Shown here: piece by piece, positions 43,735-55,500 of the stretch
Layout: every line of letters begins with the position of its first letter
How positions within the stretch are numbered: position 1 is the first letter of the stretch
From: Edaphochlamys debaryana
Lineage: Eukaryota > Chlorophyta > Chlorophyceae > Chlamydomonadales
Length of the DNA stretch: 64,000 bases
Direction of reading: 5' to 3'
Assembly (NCBI GenBank): GCA_016858145.1
Contig: JAEHOE010000068.1
Span: 310,001-374,000, forward strand
Program-made: the position numbers and the translations under genes
Notes under the pieces: generated by a model
Database searches by the model: none
Seen by the model: only the letters and a program-made list of their open reading frames with translations
What the model was told of the DNA's origin: nothing

Positions 43735-43940
43735 TGTACCCCACCGCACAAGACGGCGGAGCTACGGTCCCCCCTACCTGCGCTAGAGGCCATTTCAACT
43801 GGCTGCGCGCTTAGCCTGCTGCCAACAAACCTCCCGCCCTGCCTCGATCTGTAACCTCGACACCCCTGGTGGCACCCTGGTCCGTCTTACACAGGCCAGT
43901 GGCGGTGATCATTCACATCTGCCGTGCAGCTGCGTCTGCC
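43735..43940. repeat. Dispersed repeat, copy B
   Basis: Diverged partner of 39990-40230; shared blocks are listed there. The following stretch to 44737 holds nothing else I can recognise and includes the 3' flank of the pherophorin-like gene. Confidence 0.5.
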
Positions 43941-44737
43941 GGCCATCAAGTACGTCATCCTATGCCCAGCCAACGTGACCATACCCGGGGGGAAGTTGAC
44001 TCAGTCTCTCCCCCTCTAATGCGGGGTCAGCAGCTCTGCTGCCCGCCGGCCGCAACCCTGTAACGCGTCACTCCCATCAATCTTCTCCCCCCGGCCCGCT
44101 TACTTGAGGCGCTGAACCCCAGCTCCTCCTATCTTCAATCTCTCCCCAACACGCCCGTTAGTCAATGCTTGTTCAAACGCAGCAGCAATCACAGCGGCGC
44201 AGTCTGCTGCGCTGGAAAGGACAATCATGAGGATGGCTGGCCTGGTAGCAATCAGTGACGCGCGAAGGCCCAGATGTGAGCTATGTCCGAATAGGGCCTG
44301 GAAACAGCTATCTATCTATGCAGCCGGCCTCCAGCCATGGCGTGCAGGCCAAGTATCAGCAGCAAATCCCGCACAGAGAAGCCCTCAAGAAGCTCCCCAA
44401 AAAATCCGGTCCGGGCCCGATGTGCATTGAAAGCCCGGCACAGAGAATAGCACACATGTACGCACCAAAGCTACGTGCCACCAACTCACAGCCCCTGATC
44501 GCACAACCGGCAATGGAATACTCGTGCCTAGAATTAAAGCCAACATCTGACCTTACTTTGCTGGACGCTGGTTGGTGGTTGTGCACAGCATGCTGGTTTG
44601 ACCCGACCACGCTTTATACGCAGGCCAGGCCTCAAGGCCAGCCAGTCCCTGGCGCGTTGTGCGCCTCTTGCGGCGCGCAGCAAGCTGCAGCCGTCTCCTC
44701 CGGCACGCACCAGCGAGTCTGGCCACCGCCCGCGGCC

Positions 44738-47700
44738 TCAGGCGGCGCAGCAGAAGACGGTGGGCGAGCCCAGCGCGGGGTCCTTTCCGTAGCAGGTGGG
44801 GTTGGCCTCCGCAAAGACCTCGAGGCTGGCGAAGCCGCACATTGCGGCGGCATCGGCGCACGATGCGGCCACGACGCGCGGCCAGCAGGGCCGGAAGGCG
44901 GCACCGTGGTCCGAAGAGTACTGGCCGTCAGGACACGACTCCTCGGTGACCGTGAAGCTGCGGACCACCATGTCCGTACAGCGGCTATGGGCACATACAG
45001 GCGGCGGGGTAGAGCGGGCGAGCGGTGTTGAGGAGAGCAGCAGGGGGGTGGGAAGGGGGAGTGAGCCCGGACCAGGGCTTGCATGCGGACTGGATAGTAC
45101 CGTAACCCCGTGGGTCCCATGCGCCCCCGCAGTGCCCGCACCTGGAACAACACCCGCTTCCGTCGTCCGCGGGCTCCGAGACGAGCGCAAAGCGGATGGA
45201 GATGGTCTCACTGCGCATGGGGCGGGCACCACGCACGTTGGGAGTACTGGGTGTGAGTGGCCTCAAAATTGTGTGGGCAATACCCAAATCGCAAAGGTCG
45301 TAAGGCAAGAACCAAATCGCAAAGCAAGGTCGGACGGAAAGCCGTACCCTCCGAGGGCCCCAGGCGACGCACCTGGACCTGTAGCTGGTGGTGGTGCACG
45401 CCATGGACTTGGGCGGCGTGTCCTTGGTGACGCGGAAGCTGTGGCAAGGAGGACAGGGGCAAGCACGCAGGGGCATCAGCGGTTGCCCTTCAAGCCCATG
45501 CTAGCCCCGAGTGGTGCGGTGCCCTGGCAGGCGCCATGGCTTGTGCACAAGCAGGCCTTGCAGGGTGAGACCACACATGCGCGCACCTGGTCATCTTGTC
45601 GCTCTTGCTGTACAGGCGGTGCCTGCAGACAGGGGGGCGGTCGCGAGGAGGACATTGACAGGACGGCGCGGGAGCGCAGGGGCTGCGTGGCACGGCTCAA
45701 GGCACGTTGCCAAGGCCCCTCGATCTTTCCAAAAGCTCCAGTACATCCCCAGCACCCGTTCCTAGAGGTCCCTGCCCTTCCTCAACCCCCACTCACGCAT
45801 CCAGCTGCATCAGTTCATCTCCCAGGATGCGCCAGCTCTTGGACTTGGCCACGCACACTGTAGCGCCCTCGCCCTACACGGTGGGGATGTAATGCGGCAC
45901 GGGCACGGTTGGAAAACGGCCATGTGGTACCGCAGGGACAACTGCATTGATGCGTGGTTGAAAGTACATGCGCGAGAGACGATGGCCACCCAGCGGGAGG
46001 GCAAACGACAGGATGCGCGGAAGGGGCGTACAGGGTACAGGGCGATGTGGGTCGGCTGCTGCTGGGTTGTCCTAGTTGTCCAGGCCACGCCAGGCGAGGC
46101 ATGCAGCCCTTTCGACGTAACACCCCCCACCTGCAGGTCCTCCGCGCTCAGCATCCCCGTCAGGTCCACGCTGGCGAATGCCGTCCGCACGCGAACGCCC
46201 CGGGCGAAGTCGCCGTACACAGAGGACTGCGACGCGCGGGGGGGCGGGGGGGTAAAGGGGCGGGTAAGGGAGTGGCGGGCTGGTCAGGTCAAGCTGGGGT
46301 TGGGCTAGCATGAGCATTCTGTAACCTGAAGGGCGTTCCTAGCCGTACTGGGCCCTTTCCCCGCGTTGCCAATGCAACCAGTCGGTTGGGGGTTTGGGTT
46401 CCGAGATGGCCCTCCCGGCCATGGGTGATGAGAAATGGGCGACATGCAGATGAGCTCCAGAAGTCCGGAAGTGCTTTGTTGCTGCCAATGGGTAGCCTCG
46501 GGCCAACACATTACGCCCAGTACCGGCCCTGGGTGCCTCACCAGGGGTACTGGCCGGCCGTTGACCTCGGCGCGCAGCTGGCTGAGCACCTCCTTCACAA
46601 AGTAGGGGTCGTTGCCCTGAGCCAGCAGATCGCCTGGGGCGCGGGTTTGTTGCAGGACAGAACTTTGTTGCCGGTGCCCGGTGGGGATCATGGCAAAGAC
46701 TGAGGGGGCTGTTCAGTACGAGCCTAGGATCCCCATCAAGGGCGGCATGTTAATGCAGGGCCGTCGGAACAGCTGTGCTGCTGCAGAGCCCCGTGCAACA
46801 ACACAGCAAGAGCGGAGCCTGCACAAGGAAACCCCAAGCCGGAAGTTTGCCCACGGCCTGCCCCGCCCCCCTCCCGCGTCGACTCACGCCCGAAGTCGAC
46901 GCGCAGCTCCCGAATGCGCCCCGCAGAGAAGGCGGCGCACTGGTTGGGAGCGGCGGCCGCAGACTGGCCTGAGGGGCGGGGATGGGCGGGGGCGACCAGG
47001 ATCACAGGCCAGCAGCTTGGGCTCCATGCAGTGCGAGCTAATGCCAGAATCTGCTGCTGGTGGGGAAGGGGGACCGGCGCTTCCTCTGCCCAGCTGACCT
47101 CTGTGGCTCTGCGCCACAAGGGAGCGCTCTGCCCCCCCTCCAACCCCTGCCCCGGCACTTGAAGATCATCCCGGGGATCATCCGTGCAAGGACACGCGAG
47201 GTGCACGGTATGCACGCACCCGTGATGCTGAAGCACAGGTGCGTGGCGTTGATGTCGGAGGCCTGCGCGCGGATGGGCAGGTCGGCGCAGGCAGGCTGCG
47301 CCTCGCACTCCGGGACGGGGAACGCGGACCTGGGGGGAGCGGGGGGACAGAATGATTGAAGGAGAGGAGTGGGACTTGAGCGGAAAGCGACTGGTCCCCG
47401 GGGGCGAGTGCTTAAGAGCACCACAGAGCCGCGGTCTCTCCCGCCAAACCGCCCCCTCCCAATGGTCCCACGTGGATCCCACGCTTGCCAGCTGCGGTCC
47501 ACAGGTACAGCCCCCTCGACTTTAGGTGGCCCTTTCTAAGAACAAGTTGAAGGGTGGCACGTCATCCTGGCTCAGGGGACACTCACGGGAGCAGCAAGGG
47601 GTCCACGTCGCCCGTGGGGGAGGGGCTGCCGTAGGTGGGTGGGTACACGGGCACGGCCTGCTCCTCCATGGGCGGCGGCCACTGGAAGTCAGAGTTTGCG

Positions 47701-48698
47701 GTATAATTGTCGTCCGTTGGGAACGGCACAGTCATGGGTGGTGGCGCGTCATCATCGAAGGAGGAGGAGCCGCCGCCGTTCAGGTCCCAGGGGGGCGGAG
47801 CAAGGTCCATGGGAGGAGGGTAGAGGTCAACCGGCGGGGGGTAGAAATCGACAGGCGGGGGAAAGAGGTCCATGGGAGGAGGCGCAAAGTCCACCGGATA
47901 GGGAGACAGGTCCGTGGGATAGGACGTGAAGTCCACCGGAAAGGGAGAGAGGTCCATGGGCGTGGGAGGGAAGTCCACAAGAGGGGGAGAGAGGTCCATA
48001 GGCGGGGGCGCAAAGTCCATCGGAGGGGGAAAGAAATTCATGGGCGGGGGAGCGAAGTCCTCTGGAGGGGGCTGGTCCACTGGTGGCGGAAACGAGTCCA
48101 GCCCGGTGGTCCCACCGTCCTGGTCGTACGGTGGTGGCGCCAGATCCAGAGGAGGAGGCGAGAGGTCCAAAGGCGGAGGAGCGAAGTCCTCTGGAGGGGG
48201 CTGGTCCATTGGTGGCGGAAACGAGTCCAGCCCGGTGGTCCCACCGTCCTGGTCGTACGGTGGTGGCGCCAGATCCAGAGGAGGAGGAGAGAGGTCCAAA
48301 GGCGGAGGAGCGAAATCTACGGGCGGCGGGTTGAAATCCAACGGAGGGGACGCGAAGTCTAGGGGTGGGGGCGCGAGGTCCTCGGGCGGCGGGGCGAGAT
48401 CCCTGGGTGGAGGGGCATAATCGCCGGAGTCGCCGCTAAACCACAAAGGGGGCGGGCTGTACTCGTCGTCATGAAGTAGTAGGCGTGCATCGCCACGCAG
48501 CGACCGGGAGCCTGCGCGGCGGAGGAAGGGTATAGGAGGAGCGAGAAGGTGCGCAAGCGCCTCCAGCACGACCGCGCGACGGCAGTCGCAGGTCCGACGC
48601 GCAGCGGACATTGTGCATAGCTTTGCTCCTTGTTGTAATCCCTCACCGCGCATCGCTGCCGCGCCGGCGGCCAAGAGGAGTAGGCCCGGCAGTAGCAT
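44738..48698 (-). CDS. Pherophorin-like extracellular-matrix glycoprotein
   Basis: Modelled minus-strand exons: 48698-48647, 48511-47587, 47329-47220, 46968-46888, 46633-46542, 46226-46131, 45873-45797, 45622-45587, 45438-45373, 45210-45142 and 44984-44738. All phases agree; about 616 aa. The start MLLPGLLLLAAGAAAMR is a signal peptide, so the product should be secreted. Residues ~40-320 are a Pro-rich rod of repeated PPP-x-D-L/F units (APPPLDLSPPPLDLAPPP), a likely hydroxyproline glycosylation region. The C-terminal ~290 residues are Cys-rich and follow the pherophorin (DUF3707) pattern: FPVPECE, NATHLCFSITG, a REL-VDFG segment, VNGRPVP, then a second Cys-rich half with FRVTKDTPPKSMACTTTS and RCTDMVVRSFTVTEESC. 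Such proteins build the volvocine cell wall and matrix. The rod sits before the globular part, instead of between two domains. The exact Met is the best signal-peptide start; upstream in-frame codons also exist. Confidence 0.82.
48062..48319 (-). repeat. 129-bp in-frame tandem duplication in the Pro-rich rod
   Basis: Two nearly identical 129-bp units (43 codons each) at 48062-48190 and 48191-48319 encode PYDQDGGTTGLDSFPPP flanked by PPP-x-D units. Confidence 0.9.
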
Positions 48699-49640
48699 CC
48701 GCGTCGTCGGATGGGTGACGACCTCTCGGCGCCCGCACCGAAGCCCCATAGCTGTTGTCGGCATAAGCTGATGTATACCGATGTAGTTGCAGCGCAGATG
48801 GCAACGCGTCACGTATGTGAGCAGGGACGATACCGGCTCTCGCGGGCCGTTCACAAGCTCGTGACCTCTGCAACGTATGCTACCAATGAGCACCTCAGCT
48901 TATAGTAATGTATGCAACTGTACTGTGCCTCGGGCATAACGGTGGCTGTAGGCAACGCCACAACGGTCAACTCCGGGCAGCTGTCCGCAAACTTCAAGGA
49001 TTCGCGATTGCGTTCTCCGCGAGCCTTGGGCCGTTTTAGATACCAGTAGCCACGACATACGTATATACGTTGTCTCTATTCATCCGTGAGCTGCTGGACG
49101 TGCGGGGCTGCCTGCCCGGTACCGACATGTCGTCGGCATGCCGGGTGCCCCCGCTTCCGTCCTCCGTGCATTCGCTCCTGGACGATGACCCTGGCCCTGA
49201 TCTCCTACAAGTGCACACTCCCCAAATCGCTTCACATGCTATACGCTGCAGCCGTCGGCAGCGGGGCGGTCTCTAACCGTGGGGAACCTGTCATGAAGTT
49301 CCGCTATCTCCAATCCGCACGCCCCCGTCAAGTGCGACCGGGCTACGGAGCCACTTCACCGGATTCACGGCTGGGCTTGTCTGTCACTCCATGCCACTCG
49401 TGCCTTGGACCCTTGGTAGCTAGCAAACCACAACGCGCGCTCACCCCATCTGTTGGCTGGGGCGCCGGGCTCATTCCCCACCAGTTGCATGCTGTGTCGA
49501 CTGCCAGACAAGGGTGGCTGCCTGAAGGCAGGAAAAGGGCTGAGCCCCGTGGTCCCCCCCAGGGGGCCCAATGTTCGAGTCTGGCTCCGTGCAGCCCTCA
49601 ACCCCTCTCCACGCACGCCGACACGGGGTAATCCCAGGGG
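48699..49640. other. Upstream region of the pherophorin-like gene and intergenic DNA
   Basis: The left part should contain the promoter and 5' untranslated region of the minus-strand pherophorin-like gene. No other gene is recognised. Confidence 0.4.
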
Positions 49641-49647
49641 GCTTCGC

Positions 49648-50364
49648 CAGGGGGGGTAGGTCCTCCTCAGACATACATCATGCCTCGTCTGTACAGAGCT
49701 TGCCGAGAGGATCCCAAATCTTTCAGAAATAAAAATGAAGGTTTTATTGCAAAGTTATGGGGGCCCAAAGTTCTCGGTCGGTCGTCGGTCGGGGGGGGTT
49801 GGGGGGACTTTGGGAGGCTGTGTGGCGGGACTTTGTCACCGCGGCGTAGAGCACCGCCCAGCATCATCCCGCACGCCCTGAGCATGCAGCATGGCAAGAA
49901 CTTATGCTGGCAAGTCACTGGTACCCTTCCAGCGGTGTTAGGGAGTCGGGACCGGTGGGACATGTCGGCATGCCGGGCCTCGGGCACACACGCGGCCACC
50001 CAAGGGCGTCTCCCAGGTGCTCCCGGAAGCCCGCCTTCCACTCCTGCGCCTCAGATCGCACAGTACTAGCAAACTAAAGCCCTGATATCGCCCCTCGGTG
50101 CCGAGCCGTTGGTCAATTGACGGGTCGGGGTCCGTGGCATGGTTGATGGTACCCGACCAACGTGGGCCACCGGGAGTGCTGTGCGCGCCCATGGATAGAG
50201 CACACGGTCAGCAGTCCAGCGAAACGCGAAAGGCATGAAATGGAGTACGTACAGGCCTTGTACGACAGTGTCGTACACTGTACGGGTCGGTCGGTCGTCG
50301 GTCCCGGGGGGTCGGGGGACTTTGGGGCATGATATCGGGCAACTTTGTTTGTACCCCCCCCCTG
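49648..50364 (+). mobile_element. CAGGGGG-type DNA transposon, copy 2 (717 bp)
   Basis: Nearly identical to the copy at 42012-42743, with a few short deletions and substitutions. Its inverted ends are again CAGGGGGG-TA and TA-CCCCCCCTG. It is flanked by a different 7-bp direct repeat, GCTTCGC, at 49641-49647 and 50365-50371, which shows that the two copies are independent insertions, not a segmental duplication. Confidence 0.88.
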
Positions 50365-50371
50365 GCTTCGC

Positions 50372-50918
50372 CGCCCGAGGAGCCTAACGGCGGCGGCTCA
50401 GCCAGCAAACAACTTCACAAGGACGCCCTGGCGCTCGCCAGCTATGCAAGTGAGAGAACGGACGTTTCCGCTTGCCGTCTGTCCAGCCAGGGCGGCTTCG
50501 GGGCAGCCCGCCCGCCAGCGCTTACAGTCCCTGGTCACGAGCTGCGACCCATCCACCAACGCAGGGCCCTCAGTGTTGCAACCACCGAGGATTGCGACCA
50601 GTCATCAGTACCGGTACCATGTGCAAGCTGGGTCATCCTGGGCCTCGAGCGCTCAACCAAGCGCGCACCCAGGTTTCTCATTCCCCTAAACTGCTCACCC
50701 ATCACTGCCATGCTTGCGAACATCCGCTAAACCTCCACCCGTGGCCCACCCCTGTAGCCCTTCCACGCCTCTGTCAGTCCTGTCCGCCTGTCCGCTACTC
50801 CGGTTGCCTTGCAACCTCAGTGTGGACGCTTCAACTCCAGCCGGCCCCATCAACCCTCCGCCCGTCCGTTCGGCCAATCCGGCCAACCCGCCGGCCCGGC
50901 CTGTCCGGCTGTCCGGCC
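50372..50918. other. 3' flank of the methyltransferase gene
   Basis: No gene recognised. A minus-strand TGTAA at 50522-50526, about 390 nt past the methyltransferase stop codon, may be its polyadenylation signal. Confidence 0.4.
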
Positions 50919-51804
50919 CTATGCCTTGTACAGGTATACCACCAGTCCGTCTGTCCGGTCGGTGTGCGTGAGCTTCTGCTCCCAGCCCGGCAGGCCCACG
51001 GGAAAATAGAAGGATGCCACCCGGGTGCCGGGGCGCAGCGTGCGGGACACGCCGGCCAACAGCCGGGAGTTGCCGTGGTCCGAGAGATACCTAGTGAGGA
51101 AAGTGGGCGGGAAGGGCGGGATGAAAAGTTGAAGGGGTGGGGGGCGGTAAGGGTGAGGAGGGGAGGGTGAGAGCGGGGGGCTTGACAATGATGAAGCTCC
51201 CCGTGTCCAAGCCAAGCCTACAAACCAGACAGAGTCCCGCTTAGGTACGCACAAGCTCCCAAGCCCGGCTTGCCCCCAACCCTCCCACCACCCTCCACTC
51301 ACAGCGCGATCACGGTCGCCTCGCTGACGTCAGCGCTTGCCGCGTCCGCCCGCACCACCTTCACCAGCTTCTCCAGCCCCGCCTCCCGGGCCGCCTGCAG
51401 AGCGTCCGCAGCCAGCTGGGGGTCCAGCTCGAAGCCCACGCCGCGCGCGCCCCGCCGCGCGGCCGCCAGCAGGACGCGCCCGTCTCCGCAACCCAGATCG
51501 AACAACACGTCACCCTGCTTGACGGCCGTCAGGTCCAGCAGGCGAGAGATGACCTGGGGAGGAGGAAAGGGGTAGGGGTAGGGGGGTTAAGAAGGAGGGC
51601 GGGAGAGCTAGCGAGAGGTGGGAGGGCATGGGGGGCGTGGGTCTGGCACGGCGGGCATTCGGCATGTGTAGTAGCAGGGCCGCTCACCGAGTCGGGCGTG
51701 GGGTAGAAGGGCGCCACGTACGGCGTGTACGGCAGCATGCAGCGCAGCCACGTGCGCATCTCGAACAGGATGGAGCCCAGGGGCCCCTTGGCGGCCACTG
51801 ACAT
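50919..51804 (-). CDS. Class I SAM-dependent methyltransferase, FAM173/ATPSCKMT-like
   Basis: Modelled minus-strand exons 51804-51688, 51553-51303 and 51090-50919 give 179 aa with consistent phases and start at an ATG. The SAM-binding glycine motif FDLGCGDGRV is at residues ~57-66, followed by GARGVGFELDP (motif II acidic residue). PYTPYVAPFYPTPDSVISRL just upstream and VSRTLRPGTRVASFYFPVG downstream match the FAM173 group, whose members trimethylate lysine on mitochondrial proteins such as ATP synthase subunit c. Unlike the animal enzymes there is almost no N-terminal membrane anchor. Substrate is not deducible. Confidence 0.82.
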
Positions 51805-52547
51805 GGTGGCCCGCGTCCTGTCGCCCTGCTCGGCACGACACGGCGCCCTGCCCCTGCCTTATCGCTGCTTAGATGCACCGCACGGCCTGGCTGCCTGAGC
51901 CTGGGTACGCCGGTCCTCCCAACGGAGGCCGGTGCGGCGTGCTTGCTGCCCCCAGTGGGCCCGAGCGGTTGGCTCCGCCCGTCCCGCTTGGGCTCAGCGG
52001 GCTTCACCGCCTGCCACGGTCTGACCGCGGTCGAAGCCGGCAAGTCCCGTCAGATCAGGGCACCTAGGCACCTAGGCCAGGGGCCGCCGGGCAAGCCCTG
52101 CTGGCCGGGGTTTGACGCTGGGCTGGATGGGTTGGAGTGCAGCCGAAGGTCCCGGCGCGGCGTTCCGCTGCCGATCCAAACTTTCAGCACGGGATTCTAG
52201 CTTTCGGGGTTCGGCGTTGGGGGTTGGAGCGTGCGCTCGCAGACCACGGTGAGCGACGATGGGCGCGGGTCGATGCCGTGACACGCCAGTCGGGGTGCTG
52301 TGTCGGAGCTGTGCGCTATGTTTGTATACGTATGTGAGGGCTAAGGAGGCGGAGCAGGGGCGAGAGGTGCAGGCGCGCATGCACGCGGGTGCATTGCGCA
52401 TGCGGGCAGCAAGACGTCGTTCGCGGTCGTCGTTTTGCAAGCATATCTGTGTTGGCAACGACTGCACGCCATGACGGCGTGGAACATTCAACTTTAGCTT
52501 TGTAGGCATTCTGCGTAGGCGAGCGCGCTGTCAGCGCAGCGGGCGCG
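51805..52547. promoter_or_regulatory. Shared divergent promoter region (methyltransferase / SR140)
   Basis: About 740 bp lie between two divergent start codons, so both promoters are expected here. No specific element was recognised. Confidence 0.4.
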
Positions 52548-55500
52548 ATGAAGGGCTCAGCGCAGGGCTTTGCCCTGAAGTCGAAGAAGACTCCTTTTCA
52601 GGCAAGGACCGCGGCTCTGCAGTCAGCGCGGTCGCGGACTTTGCAAAGTTGCATCTGGCGCGGCTGAACCGGCGTGCCCGCCCGCCCCACAGAAACACAA
52701 GGAGCTAGAGGAGGAGAAGAAGCGGGTACGTACGCGAGCGCAGGGGATCTTGTGCAGTGCGAACCCGGCCCCGCACCCGTGTCCGAGGGGGGCTCGAAGC
52801 CCCCTGGCGCGCCCCGCCCCGCCCTCTTTGTGGGCCCGGCCTGCCCGCACCAGCTTCTCACAGCTACCATGATGGACCCGCTCGCAGAAAGCGGATGAGG
52901 AGGCCGCAAAGGTCTATGAGGAGTTTGTGGAGTCCTTCAAGACGGAGGAGCCCCGGCGGGGCGGAGGGGGCTTCGTGCGGGGTGGCACGGTGCTGCCCGG
53001 GAGCAGGCCCTCGGAAGGTGAGGGCCGCCGGGGCAGGGCGGTTGTGGGTTGACGTCTAGCTTATCAGGTCTGAAGAAGACCGGTCGCCAATCCAAGGAAG
53101 ACCGGAGGTCCGGCACGGTCCGGTTTGCGCCGACGGTCAACGGGGCGAGGCTCTCTCGGGTTCCTGCTGCTACTGGGCGAAACGGGGCAGGCCTGTGCTC
53201 ATGGGCGGACCTGCGCTGACAGAGCGGCGGGTGGGCGCGCTGCGGATCAGGGCCGGGGCGAGGCGCGAGGGACCGTGACCTGCGTCTGGCAAGGACTGGA
53301 GGGTGCGTTTGCCCGGAAGAGTGCCCTGCCATATGTGATCCCGGGCGCCAGCGGCAGCAGACCAGGGCCACGTGCGGCTCAGGGCTTATGGGGGCCAGGG
53401 TGGGGGGCCCTACCGGCCGGCCGTCCTCCCAGCCGGTCCTGCTACCGCCTGCCCCTGCCTCGCTGGCAGTGGGCCACGTGCGGCTTTTGGCCAGCTGCTG
53501 AGGGTTAGGGTGGGGGGCCCTGACGTCTGGCAGCCGGGGTATTGAAGATATCGGACAAAGGCAAGAACAGCCGGTCTGGATTGACGCTTGCGTTAGGCTC
53601 CAGGGCCTCTCAGGAAAGCCTGCGGCTGGGGCGGCTGACGCGCCCCCCATCCCCCTCCTGCCAGCCCCTATTACCTTCCATTGTCACCCCCTCTTTAGCC
53701 CCGTGTCAACCCTCTCTCCCGCACCACCACCCCTCTCCCTGCCCCCCCAGCCCCCGTGGGCCTCTCCTCCAAGAAGCCCTCCAAGTACACCCCCTCCTTC
53801 CTGCCGCCCTCGGCCCTGGACGCGCCGCCCAAGCCCAAGGCCTTCGACGACGTTGAAGAGGTGACTGCAGCCGGGCGACGCAGCACGCACACGCATCCAC
53901 ACGCACGCATCCACACTTACGTCTTCCTTCAGCCACCCCCAAGTGCTATTGCATGGACGTGGGCTGGGGCGCTGCTCTCGTTTCTCGTTCTGCATGCGCT
54001 GCGTTGCGTTGCGTCGCATTGCGCCGAACTTTATGCTTCACGATCGGTTGAGTGCACGGGCGTTGTTATGCGGTGCCGGATGCATACTTTGCGGGAGGGG
54101 CCGCGCGCGTGTGTGCGCCCGTCCCCGCCGCTGCTGCTGCCGCTTCTGCGCCCTGACGTTCGCCGGTTGGTCCTTTAGTCTGTGTTCCAAGCGCCGGCCA
54201 AGAAGAGCGACAAGGACAAGCCGCGCAACATCGACAAGATGCTCGAGCAGCTGAAGAGGTGGGGCGTGCCGTACCGTGCCGTACGTGCCGTATAGCTGAT
54301 CTGCACGCTTTTCTCCGGTCAGGCCAGTCCTCCGGCCGCGTGGCCCAAACCCACAGCCTCAGCCGCACACACCCGGGCCTCGGCTCCTCATCTAAGGCCG
54401 GCCGGCTAATCACCGCGCCTGAGACTCTCCGGCTTATGCGAGCAGCCCTTCACACACCACAAGTTCACCTCCCGTCCCCGCCACCCTCGCCTGTTTCCAG
54501 GGAGCAAGAGATGCGCGAGCAGAAGGGCAGCCTGGGCCCGGACGCCCACGACATGGGCCTGGGTGGGCCCGGGTCGATGCACGGGGGCCCGGGCGGCGGT
54601 GCGTTCGGCCGCGGCGCGGCGGCTGTGGCGGCGGCCACGGGATTCGGATCCGGATTCGGCAGCGGCCACGGGGGCATGGGCGGATCCTTTGACCACGGCG
54701 ATCCCGCCACCACCAACCTGTACGTGGGCAACCTTGCCCAGGAGGTGGACGAGGAGGTGGGTGGATCCTGGGTGTGTTTCTGGATCCAAGATGTCGTACT
54801 GCGGAGTCTGGGGGGGGAGTGCCATGTGGCCGGCACAGGGGCCCAGGAGGTGGACGAGAAGTTGGGTCCATGCGGGGGGCGAAGGGCGAAGGCGGGTGGT
54901 GACAGCGGCAACGAAGGGTGTTTGGGGTGGGGTGGCGAGGATGTGGGTCGTGTGTGCGGCGAGGGAGTTGCGCGCTGCCGTCCTGCCGTTCGGCTTGCTG
55001 CCGGGGTACCCGTCAGGGGGGGCCTGGGACTGGGCCGTACTGCACCCGGTGTGGAAGTGGGTTGGTTGGCACTTGGCAGCAAGACGCTCAGCTTTGCCGC
55101 CCAACCCTGCCCTCATGCAGGTGCTAAAGCGCGAGTTCGGTCGCTTCGGGGCCATTGCCAGCGTCAAGGTGGGTCCGGGGGGGGGGGGGCGGGAAGCGGG
55201 AGAGCCAGGAAAGCATGCAAGGATGCCCTCTAGCACCCACGCCTGCGGCCACCACACCCGCCCGCACCCCCATCTGCGCCAGCAGCTCCCCCCCTCCCCC
55301 ACCAACCCCTCCCCCACTAACCCCCCTCTCCCGCCCCAGGTCATGTGGCCCCGCGACGAGGAGCAGCGGCGCAAGGGGCGCAACTGCGGCTTCGTGGCCT
55401 TCATGGTGTGTAGGCGAGGGGGGGGAGGGGGAAGGTGTGTGTGTGTGGGGGGGGGAAATATGTGTGTGGAGGGCTGCTCGTGTAAGGGGGGAAAGATGTG

